Positions 32,385-39,657 of a stretch of DNA of 64,000 nucleotides are shown piece by piece. The notes beneath the pieces were generated by a model. The model was not told the DNA's origin. It ran no database searches and saw only the letters and a program-made list of their open reading frames with translations. The stretch lies in assembly GCA_902363555.1 (NCBI GenBank), contig CABJAM010000005.1:1-64000 (forward strand). The letters are read 5' to 3'. The position numbers and the translations under genes were made by a program. Positions within the stretch are counted from its first letter, which is position 1. Each line of letters opens with the position of its first letter. This DNA comes from Lachnospiraceae bacterium (GTDB taxonomy: Bacteria > Bacillota > Clostridia > Lachnospirales > Lachnospiraceae).

Positions 32385-33431
32385 ATGGATTTGAAAAATA
32401 TTGCAATTATTTTCGGTGGCTGCTCCAGTGAGTATGAGGTTTCGCTTCAATCTGCGGCTGCGGTTTTACGCAGTCTCGATTCGGATTTATACAATGCGGT
32501 CAAGGTGGGGATTACCAGAAATGGACAGTGGTTCCTCTTTAAAGGGGATGAATCTGCCATTGAGGACGGCACATGGACGCATGGCGATTGTGTTCCCGCC
32601 TTTATTTCTCCGGACCGTAAGACGCACGGCCTGATCGTAATGGAAGGCAAAACAGGAACTTCCTCCATATATCTGGACGGCGCCTTTCCTGTGCTGCACG
32701 GCAAGTTTGGAGAGGACGGCACGGTGCAGGGGCTTTTAGCCTTAGCCGGTATTCCCTGTATTGGCTGCGGAGTGCTCGCCTCCGCCCTTTGTATGGACAA
32801 GTTCATTGCGCACCAGCTTGCCGAGCTGGCCGGTGTCCGGGTGCCGAGAGCTGTGGTGCTGGAGCGTATGGGCAATGCCGCTTATTTTGAGGAGCAGACC
32901 GGACACCTTCACTACCCGCTGTTTGTCAAGCCGGTATGCGCCGGTTCCTCCTTTGGGATTACAAAGGTTGAAAAAAAGGAGGCGCTCCCAGATGCGATTG
33001 TGGCGGCCTTTGCGCATGATACACGGGTCATCGTAGAGGAAGCCGTCCAGGGCTTTGAGGTCGGCTGTGCAGTGATGGGCAATGACGAGCTGCTTGTGGG
33101 CGAAGTGGATGAGATCGAGCTCTCAGACGGATTTTTTAATTATGAAGAAAAATATACGTTAAAATCATCCAAAATCCATATGCCGGCCCGCATTGACGCG
33201 CTGACCGCTGTCCGCATAAAGGAAACGGCCCGGCTTCTTTACCGGACGCTCATGTGCTCCGGATTTGCACGGGTCGATATGTTTTTAACACCGGAAAATG
33301 AAATCGTCTTTAATGAAATCAATACAATCCCCGGTTTTACCTCCCACAGCCGCTACCCCAATATGATGAAGGGCGCCGGTCTGAGCTTTGAGGAAACCGT
33401 AAACCGCATCGTTAAACAGGAGGTGCTGTGA
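32385..33431 (+). CDS. vanG: D-alanine--D-serine ligase, VanG type
   Basis: A 348-residue ATP-grasp ligase of the Ddl/Van family. The N-terminal FGGCSSEYEVS, the omega-loop segment EEKYTLKSSKIHMPARI and the C-terminal NEINTIPGFTSHSRYPNMMK are present. The EKYTL loop is that of D-Ala-D-Ser ligases (VanC/E/G) rather than D-Ala-D-Lac ligases (VanA/B). It would make the altered peptidoglycan dipeptide that lowers vancomycin affinity. AGGAGG precedes the ATG, and it is coupled to vanXY. Many clostridia carry this cluster without high-level resistance. Confidence 0.92.
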   Translation: MDLKNIAIIFGGCSSEYEVSLQSAAAVLRSLDSDLYNAVKVGITRNGQWFLFKGDESAIEDGTWTHGDCVPAFISPDRKTHGLIVMEGKTGTSSIYLDGAFPVLHGKFGEDGTVQGLLALAGIPCIGCGVLASALCMDKFIAHQLAELAGVRVPRAVVLERMGNAAYFEEQTGHLHYPLFVKPVCAGSSFGITKVEKKEALPDAIVAAFAHDTRVIVEEAVQGFEVGCAVMGNDELLVGEVDEIELSDGFFNYEEKYTLKSSKIHMPARIDALTAVRIKETARLLYRTLMCSGFARVDMFLTPENEIVFNEINTIPGFTSHSRYPNMMKGAGLSFEETVNRIVKQEVL

Positions 33432-34003
33432 TGAATTACAGGGAATTTTATTTACAGTTGGTGGACCCGCAAAACCCGGTGCGTTTTCTTCCGGACGGCC
33501 GGGATTTAACAGCGCCCCATCCCGATTATCCGGATATTTTAATGGAGCGGCGGGCCGCGGCGGCGCTTAGGGCGCTTTTGGCCCGGCTGGATGCCTTTGA
33601 TAAAATCATCCCCGTGAGCGGATTCCGTTCTCAGGCTGAACAGCAGGCAATCTGGGATGAGACGATGTCCAGCCATGGACCCGATTATACAAAAAGCTAC
33701 GTGGCCATTCCCGGCTGCAGTGAACATCAGACCGGACTGGCCATCGACCTGGCCGCCAACCGCCCGGATATTGATTTCATCTGTCCGGACCTTCCTTACG
33801 ACGGTGTCTACGGAGAATTTCGCAGGCTGGCTCCGGAATATGGGTTCATCCTCCGCTATCCCCGCGGGAAAGAACACATTACACAGATCAGCGAGGAGCC
33901 ATGGCATTTCAGATATATAGGCACACCTCACGCTCAGATCATTACAGAAAATGGACTTGTTCTGGAGGAATATATGCAGGAGGAGGAACAAAATGCATCC
34001 TGA
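33431..34003 (+). CDS. vanXY: D,D-peptidase/carboxypeptidase VanXY type
   Basis: A 190-residue M15 peptidase with zinc motifs SEHQTGLAIDLAA and EPWHFRYIG. It lacks a signal peptide or anchor, as cytoplasmic VanXY proteins do, and removes D-Ala-D-Ala and terminal D-Ala so that D-Ser precursors prevail. The start is ATG 33431 (TGATG junction with vanG), 7 nt after GGAGG; a GTG one codon earlier is possible. It overlaps the next gene by 11 nt. Confidence 0.9.
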   Translation: MNYREFYLQLVDPQNPVRFLPDGRDLTAPHPDYPDILMERRAAAALRALLARLDAFDKIIPVSGFRSQAEQQAIWDETMSSHGPDYTKSYVAIPGCSEHQTGLAIDLAANRPDIDFICPDLPYDGVYGEFRRLAPEYGFILRYPRGKEHITQISEEPWHFRYIGTPHAQIITENGLVLEEYMQEEEQNAS

Positions 34004-35174
34004 GCATACGAAGTCGAATACTGGTGAGTATTTAAATATCGACATCTTCCGTCTGATTGCAGCGCTGCTTGTCATTACCATCCACACCTCGCCGCTGTCA
34101 TCCTTTTCAGATACGGCCGACTTTATGCTGACCCGGATTCTGGCCCGGACAGCAGTGCCATTCTTTTTTATGGCTACGGGATTTTTCCTGCTGCCCAGGG
34201 CAAAGAGTGTCATGGCCACAGTAAAAAAGCTGGGGCTGATCTATTTATTGTCCATATTGCTTTATCTGCCTTTAAATATTTACTCCGGACAGCAGACCAC
34301 ATCTTTTGGTGAAGGACTGCGCGCCATATTTTTTGACGGAACCTTTTATCATCTGTGGTACCTGCCGGCAGCTATGCTGGGAATACTGCTGCTGTCGGTC
34401 CTGCGGCGCTTCCTGTCCTTGAGGGGCTGCCTGATCCTGTGCTGCATTCTTTATGTTATCGGGCTTTGCGGTGACAGCTATTATGGGCTTGCTTCGCAGA
34501 TTCCGCCGGTGAGGGCGTTTTATGACGGAATTTTCAGTTTTAGCAGCTATACGAGAAACGGCCTGTTTTTAGCCCCCATATTCATATGTCTTGGCTGGCA
34601 GATGGGCGACACCCGGAAAAATGCCCCCAAAAAGCCCATGGCTTTATTGAGTCGGGAAATCTCCTGTATATGGCCAATGCTCCTATTTTTAATTTTGATG
34701 ACTGCGGAAGCACTGCTTTTGAGAAATTTAAACGTACAGCGCCATGACAGCATGTATATCTTTCTGCCGCCCTGTATGTATTTTCTGTTTGCATGGCTGG
34801 CGGGGCGGCGGGTTTGCTACGCTGGCGCTTCCACTTCACGGTACGTGTCATCTTCCGCTGTGCCGTACGCGCCATACTCCGCTGTGCCATCTGCTTCGTC
34901 GGCTCGCGGCAGTCGCCGCAGGTTTCTGCGGGGTATGGATATACGGCGGCTGGGCGCCATGCTGCGCAGTGTTTCCCTGAGTATTTATATTCTCCATCCG
35001 TGGATGATCGTGATCGTCCGCGGCGCAGCAAAAGTTTTACATATGGAAAAGTTACTTGTTGATCAAAGCTTCATACATTTTATAGCAGTAGCTATCGGCT
35101 CCTGCATTATGGCGGTGATATTATGGATATGCAAACAAATCTTCTTGAACAAATACCGGCAAAGACAGCGATAA
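33993..35174 (+). CDS. vanT: Membrane acyltransferase-like half of serine racemase VanT
   Basis: A 393-residue integral membrane protein with about ten helices, of the acyltransferase-3 type that forms the N-terminal domain of VanT-G (NIDIFRLIAALLVITIHTSPL at the start, SIYILHPWMIVIVRGAAK near the end). In typical VanT the racemase is fused behind it; here the frame stops and the racemase gene begins 52 nt earlier in another frame. A hydrophilic stretch (about residues 275-325, Ser/Ala/Tyr then Arg-rich) interrupts the membrane domain, and its DNA resembles the dispersed repeat at 39531. ATG 33993 has a perfect AGGAGGAGGA site. A likely role is D/L-serine supply across the membrane. Confidence 0.85.
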   Translation: MHPEHTKSNTGEYLNIDIFRLIAALLVITIHTSPLSSFSDTADFMLTRILARTAVPFFFMATGFFLLPRAKSVMATVKKLGLIYLLSILLYLPLNIYSGQQTTSFGEGLRAIFFDGTFYHLWYLPAAMLGILLLSVLRRFLSLRGCLILCCILYVIGLCGDSYYGLASQIPPVRAFYDGIFSFSSYTRNGLFLAPIFICLGWQMGDTRKNAPKKPMALLSREISCIWPMLLFLILMTAEALLLRNLNVQRHDSMYIFLPPCMYFLFAWLAGRRVCYAGASTSRYVSSSAVPYAPYSAVPSASSARGSRRRFLRGMDIRRLGAMLRSVSLSIYILHPWMIVIVRGAAKVLHMEKLLVDQSFIHFIAVAIGSCIMAVILWICKQIFLNKYRQRQR

Positions 35175-36481
35175 TTTCTGCCGGACGGACGCTTCCACCC
35201 CGGGCGTGGGCCCAAATCCACCTGGATGCACTCACAGAAAATGTCCGTGCCATTACTGGCTTATTGCCCAAATCCTGTGCATTTATGGCGGTGGTCAAAG
35301 CCAATGCCTACGGCCACGGAGATTTCATCGTTGCCCGTCATCTGGCACGTATCGGTGTCACGGACTTTGCTGTTGCCACGATCGAGGAAGCCATTGCCCT
35401 GCGCAGGCACAAGATTCCCGGAAATATCCTTATTCTCGGCTATACACCAGCCGCCTGCGCCCGCCTGCTGCTGCGCTACGACCTGACACAGACGATTGTG
35501 GACCTGGCCCACGCTCGGGCATTGGCAGATACATTGCTTCCCATAAAAGTCCATCTTAAAATAGACACAGGTATGCATCGTCTTGGTTTAAACTGCGATG
35601 ATTTCCAGGATGTGTCAGACTTATTGATGCATTTCCCGTTTCAGGTCACCGGAATGTTTACCCATCTTTGCTGCGCCGACAGCCAAAACTCAGAGGATGT
35701 CCAATATACCCGGCAGCAGACCACCCGTTTTTATGCACTCGTCAGCCAGCTTAAAGCGTGCAATTATCCGGTACCGCCCATACATATCCAGAGCAGCTAT
35801 GGCGTCATAAATTATCCCAACCTGCCCTGCGACTTTGCACGGATAGGGATTATGATGTATGGATGCGCCAGCAGCGGAGATTTCGATGTCAGCAACATCC
35901 ATGTCAGTAACACCAGCGGAGATTTCGATTGCGGCGATGTCAGTGACATCGATTGTGGCAACGCCAACGGCAATTTCGATTGCGCCAATGTCAATGACAT
36001 CGGCGGCGCCAACCGTCCGGCTCTGGACTCCGCCCCATCAGCGCCCACAAGGCTTTCGCTGCGTCCGGTACTTTCCCTTCACAGCCGTGTGGTTTCCATA
36101 AGAAAGATCAACGCCGGTGAATCCGTGGGTTACGGGCGCACTTTTATTTCAGACGCACCCAAAATACTGGCAACGATCCCTATCGGTTATGGCGACGGTT
36201 ATCCCAGAGCGCTGTCCGGCCGGGGCAATGTCCTGATCCACGGCCAGCGGGCGCCCATCCTGGGCCGGATATGTATGGACCAGCTCACTGTAGATGTCAG
36301 CGGAATTTCCGACGTAAAGATCGGCGATAAGGTTACATTGATTGGCAGCGATGGCAATGAAACAATTACCGCCGAGGAAGTCGCAGGCCTGGCCCAGACC
36401 ATCACAAATGAGCTGTTGTGCCGCCTTGGCCCCAGAATACGGCGAATTGCCGTTTACGACCATCCATACACGCCCGTTTGA
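35123..36481 (+). CDS. vanT: PLP-dependent alanine/serine racemase, catalytic half of VanT
   Basis: A 452-residue fold-III racemase with PLP lysine in MAVVKANAYGHG and C-terminal tyrosine region SVGYGRTF, IPIGYGDGYPRAL and GRICMDQLTVDV. Placement after the membrane gene makes it the serine racemase providing D-Ser for VanG, though it could also act as an alanine racemase. Residues 251-296 are an insertion of three imperfect Asp/Asn/Ser-rich repeats (SGDFD..., SGDFDCG..., NGNFDCA...) between the barrel and the beta domain. It overlaps the membrane gene by 52 nt in the -1 frame; I see no canonical slippery heptamer. Confidence 0.88.
   Translation: MDMQTNLLEQIPAKTAIISAGRTLPPRAWAQIHLDALTENVRAITGLLPKSCAFMAVVKANAYGHGDFIVARHLARIGVTDFAVATIEEAIALRRHKIPGNILILGYTPAACARLLLRYDLTQTIVDLAHARALADTLLPIKVHLKIDTGMHRLGLNCDDFQDVSDLLMHFPFQVTGMFTHLCCADSQNSEDVQYTRQQTTRFYALVSQLKACNYPVPPIHIQSSYGVINYPNLPCDFARIGIMMYGCASSGDFDVSNIHVSNTSGDFDCGDVSDIDCGNANGNFDCANVNDIGGANRPALDSAPSAPTRLSLRPVLSLHSRVVSIRKINAGESVGYGRTFISDAPKILATIPIGYGDGYPRALSGRGNVLIHGQRAPILGRICMDQLTVDVSGISDVKIGDKVTLIGSDGNETITAEEVAGLAQTITNELLCRLGPRIRRIAVYDHPYTPV
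35873..36010 (+). repeat. Three imperfect in-frame repeats in the racemase gene
   Basis: Units of 42, 51 and 45 bp, each starting AGCGGAGATTTCGAT or the diverged AACGGCAATTTCGAT. All lengths are multiples of three, so the frame is kept. Confidence 0.85.
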
Positions 36482-36545
36482 ACGGTAAGCCCCCGTCTGA
36501 GCCTACCACCAACTCCTGTGAAATTTACGTAAAACTGTGAATAAT

Positions 36546-36604
36546 AAAAAGTGCTGACAAAGAAATCAAATTTTGTAATCCGATTTCTTTGCAGCACTTT
36601 TTTC
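36546..36604 (+). terminator. Terminator of the van cluster
   Basis: A long stem AAAAGTGCTG-CAAAGAAATC with GATTTCTTTG-AGCACTTTT (about 20 bp, one bulge) is followed by T residues. It closes the vanG operon, with no integrase or transposase near either end of the cluster. Confidence 0.9.
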
Positions 36605-36713
36605 GGGTAAAGAGAAGTTTTCCGTTATTTTTACAGCAGGATGTTTACTTCACAGCCTTTCAGCCTCTATCTGCTGCGTTCACGCAATCACGTTGGTGTC
36701 TGCGCTGCTCCAA

Positions 36714-36932
36714 TTACATAGAAGTTTTTCCGGACATCTGCTCTTCCTGACGTCTGATCATCTGACGTACCATTTCTCCGCCTACGGAACCATTCTGTTT
36801 AGATGTCAGATTACCATTATAGCCGTTTGTTAATGGAACACCAAGTTCGCTGGCAACTTCAAATTTGAATTTGTCCAGAGCGGCTCTGGCCTCCGGAACT
36901 TCGGTTCTGTTCGATGAACGATTGTTACTCAT
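36714..36932 (-). CDS. Alpha/beta-type small acid-soluble spore protein
   Basis: A 72-residue SASP. It has the GPR protease cleavage context FKFEVASELGVPL and the C-terminal DNA-binding signature NGSVGGEMVRQMIRRQEEQM. It saturates spore DNA and gives UV resistance. The start is ATG 36932 (MSNNRSSN), 7 nt after GGAGGT. A sigma-G-like promoter lies at 36979-37005, consistent with forespore expression. Confidence 0.95.
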   Translation of the reverse strand: MSNNRSSNRTEVPEARAALDKFKFEVASELGVPLTNGYNGNLTSKQNGSVGGEMVRQMIRRQEEQMSGKTSM

Positions 36933-36978
36933 AACCATTACCTCCATAAGAAATTTATTTGTTGTCTGGTGACACTAT

Positions 36979-37005
36979 TATTATGACCATCAACAAATGA
37001 AATAC
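36979..37005 (-). promoter_or_regulatory. Sigma-G-like promoter of the SASP gene
   Basis: On the - strand a -10 CATAATA (36979-36985) matches the forespore pattern CATnnTA, 15 nt from a GTATT (37001-37005) resembling the -35. No sigma-A hexamers are evident. Confidence 0.5.
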
Positions 37006-37038
37006 ACTGGCAATAATTTCAAAAATCGACATCGAATT

Positions 37039-37456
37039 TTTTACGAATCCGCCGAAACCAGGACAAGTCAGCCAGCTACAAGGCTCATCCCAGGCTCCGT
37101 ATCCGACCGACGGCATTTCCCCGCAAGCCCTGCCGCCCACGGCCCTTGCAATGAAGCGACTCCGGAAAACAACTCAGGCTAAGGCCGGGGAGCCCTCTTT
37201 TACGGGGATCGGGTCAATGCTCAGTAAGCTCTTTATGACCTTTCTTCGCTTGACCCTCATATTTGGATTCGGAAATCCCAAATATGCCCCGAAAAAGAGG
37301 GCTCCCCAACCTAAGTCTTCGTAGTTCTCCTTCGTATGCTTCATTGCAAGGGCCGTGGGCGGCAGGGCTTGCAGGGAAACGCTGTCGGTCGGATACGGAG
37401 CCTGGGATGAGCCTTGTAGCTGGCTGACTTGTCCTGGCCCCGGCGGATTCGTAAAA
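37039..37456 (+). ncRNA. Large fold-back element, copy 1
   Basis: Arms 37039-37157 and 37338-37456 are both 119 nt and pair at 113 of 119 positions. The 180-nt interior has the same plan as copies 2 and 3: TCCG-N14-CTAA at its start, GGGG at interior position 47-50, a middle stem (GGGGAGCCCTCTTTT with AAAAGAGGGCTCCCC-like), then GGGTCAA/TTGACCC enclosing GCTCA, TGA, TTTC and TTCGC in order, an inner hairpin CATATTTGG/CCAAATATG, CCCC, and a closing CTAAG...TA...TC segment. There is no reading frame. It fills the gap between the SASP gene and recG. It could act as RNA, DNA cruciform or mobile element; unknown. Confidence 0.75.
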
Positions 37457-37460
37457 TTAT

Positions 37461-39512
37461 TTAAAGGACCAGATTTTCGCTTGTACTGAGCATATACCGG
37501 CTCAGTTTTCCGTTTAACGCCTGATGCTCCGGCTTTTCCAGAGCTTCATCGGATTCCAGCAAAAGCGCCGCTGTGGCGGTGGCTTCCTTTAATACGTCCA
37601 TATCATTAAACACGTCACCGATCTTAAATTCCATAATACCGCTCTGTTTCAATCCAAATAAGTCGCCTGGCCCACGCAGCTTCAGATCCTCCCCGGCAAT
37701 AAAAAAACCGTCGTTGGATTTTACAAGCACCTCCAGACGTTCCTGGGCGTTCTTTTTATCCGATGTGTTGACAAATATACAGTAGGACTGTGCATCCCCG
37801 CGGCCCACGCGGCCCCGGAGCTGGTGGAGCTGAGCCAGGCCGAATCGCTCTGCGTTTTCAATCATCATCACTGTGGCATTGGGCACATTCACGCCCACCT
37901 CCACAACCGTGGTGGAAACGAGTACATGGATCTGCCCGGCGCCAAACCGTTCCATTATGTCATTTTTTTCTTTCGGCTTCTGCTTTCCGTGAAGGTACTC
38001 CACATGAATATCCTTCGGCAGCGCCCTTTTTATCTGCTCCGTATAATCGATCACATTTTCGGCCTCCATCATCTCGCTCTCCTCCACCATTGGGCAGATG
38101 ACATAAGCCTGATGACCGGCCTGGACTTCCTTTTCAATAAAATGGTACGCGGTTTTCCGGTAACTGGTGCCGACCACACAGTTTTTTATAGGGAGCCGCC
38201 GGGCAGGCAGCTCATCGATCACGGAAATATCCAGATCGCCATATAAAATAATCGCCAGTGTCCGGGGAATGGGCGTAGCACTCATAACAAGCACATGGGG
38301 CGTCTGTCCTTTTCCCGAAAGAAATTCCCGCTGGCGCACGCCAAAACGGTGCTGTTCATCGGTCACCACCAGCGCCAGCCGGTCATACGCCACCTTATCC
38401 TGGATCAAGGCGTGGGTTCCGATAATCACATCTACCTCATGGCCGGCAATGCGCTCGTAAGCCAGCCGTTTTTCCTTAGCCGTCATACTTCCTGTGAGCA
38501 GCTCCACGCGGATGTTAAAGGGCTTTAACTGCTTATCAAAAAACTCATAATGCTGCCTGGCCAAAACCTCCGTAGGCGCCATTATACAGCCCTGATAGCC
38601 ATTGCCAGCCACGGCCAGCAGCGCCAGCGCCGCCACGATCGTTTTACCGGAACCCACATCGCCCTGCACAAGGCGGTTCATCACCTTTGGCGATGCCATA
38701 TCCGCCTGGATCTCCTTCCATGTCTTTATCTGTGCCCCCGTAAGCTCATAGGGCAGCGAATGGATCAGTTCATCACAGATAGCCGGCGTCTGGATCGGAT
38801 ATACATTGGGCACAGCCTCGGTGTGCTCCCGCATCCGCCGCAGCGCCAGGGCAAATACGAAAAATTCATCAAATACAAGACGGCGGCGGGCTAACATCAT
38901 GGCATCCCAGTTTTCCGGAAAATGGATCTGGGTCAGGGCATAATTATATTCAGCCAGCTTATACCGGTTCCGCACATGATCGGGAAGAAATTCCCTGGAC
39001 AGATCCACCGTATCGATGGCCTGAAGCACCAGCTTGATCAGCAGCTTATTGGTGACACCTTCGGTCAGCGGATAGATGGGCTGCATGGAGTCCAATTTGT
39101 CTTTATATTGCTGGGGAGTAAATATCTCCGGTTGCTCCATGGTCAGACTGCCCTTTTTATTTACCGGCATTCCGCGGAATATAAAATGTTCCCCGCTCTT
39201 TAACGTATTTTTCAGATAAGGCATATTATACCAGGTCAGATAGAGGAGCCGTCCGGGGCCGGCCATTTTCAGCGTTACCATCGGCGTCCGGGTGGACCGA
39301 ACCACCGCCGGCGGCGACGTGATGGAATAAGCCACCGCCGCCGTCTTGCCCTCCACGATATCCTGCGGCATCACCGGAGCTTCATATATATCATAATTTC
39401 TCGGATAAAATTCCAGTAGGTTTTCAATTGTAAAAATGCCCAGCCGGTTCAGCGCTTTCTCCGTCTTTTCGCCCACACCTTTCAAGGCACTGATTTTGCT
39501 GTATAAGTCCAT
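37461..39512 (-). CDS. recG: ATP-dependent DNA helicase RecG
   Basis: A 683-residue RecG. An N-terminal wedge/OB domain is followed by the SF2 helicase motifs GDVGSGKTIVAALALL, DEQHRFGVRQR, SATPIPRTL and QLRGRVGRG. It remodels stalled forks and branched DNA. It ends 5 nt from a 119-bp fold-back arm. The upstream neighbours fakA-like and Asp23 reproduce the Bacillus yloU-yloV-recG order. AGGAGGTAG precedes the ATG. Confidence 0.97.
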   Translation of the reverse strand: MDLYSKISALKGVGEKTEKALNRLGIFTIENLLEFYPRNYDIYEAPVMPQDIVEGKTAAVAYSITSPPAVVRSTRTPMVTLKMAGPGRLLYLTWYNMPYLKNTLKSGEHFIFRGMPVNKKGSLTMEQPEIFTPQQYKDKLDSMQPIYPLTEGVTNKLLIKLVLQAIDTVDLSREFLPDHVRNRYKLAEYNYALTQIHFPENWDAMMLARRRLVFDEFFVFALALRRMREHTEAVPNVYPIQTPAICDELIHSLPYELTGAQIKTWKEIQADMASPKVMNRLVQGDVGSGKTIVAALALLAVAGNGYQGCIMAPTEVLARQHYEFFDKQLKPFNIRVELLTGSMTAKEKRLAYERIAGHEVDVIIGTHALIQDKVAYDRLALVVTDEQHRFGVRQREFLSGKGQTPHVLVMSATPIPRTLAIILYGDLDISVIDELPARRLPIKNCVVGTSYRKTAYHFIEKEVQAGHQAYVICPMVEESEMMEAENVIDYTEQIKRALPKDIHVEYLHGKQKPKEKNDIMERFGAGQIHVLVSTTVVEVGVNVPNATVMMIENAERFGLAQLHQLRGRVGRGDAQSYCIFVNTSDKKNAQERLEVLVKSNDGFFIAGEDLKLRGPGDLFGLKQSGIMEFKIGDVFNDMDVLKEATATAALLLESDEALEKPEHQALNGKLSRYMLSTSENLVL

Positions 39513-39530
39513 GCTACCTCCTCCCCTTTT

Positions 39531-39612
39531 GGGCTCGTTGCTTCGCTACGCCGGGTCTCGGCGGTCGCCGCAAAGGTGAGCAAGCGCCCCTTTGCGGCTC
39601 ATCGCTTACGCG
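39531..39612 (+). repeat. Dispersed GC-rich repeat, copy A
   Basis: The intergenic stretch between recG and the fakA-like gene contains GCTCGTTGCTTCGCTACG...GGCGGTCGCCGCAAAGGTGAGC. Its reverse complement recurs twice in tandem at 63788-63953 (shared blocks GTTGCT, CGCCGG, GTCGCC, AAGGTGAGC, AGC.CCC). It is non-coding. Confidence 0.7.
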
Positions 39613-39657
39613 CAAACGGCGGCACATAGATATGCACCGCCGCCATAAATTTATAAT

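Noticed and set aside
35123..35174. Programmed -1 frameshift joining the two vanT halves
   Set aside because: No canonical X-XXY-YYZ heptamer or downstream pseudoknot was found in the overlap, and the racemase gene has its own ATG with a modest ribosome site.
30366..36481. Recently acquired mobile vanG island
   Set aside because: No integrase, transposase or conjugation gene borders the cluster, and such clusters are often intrinsic in clostridia; composition was not measured.
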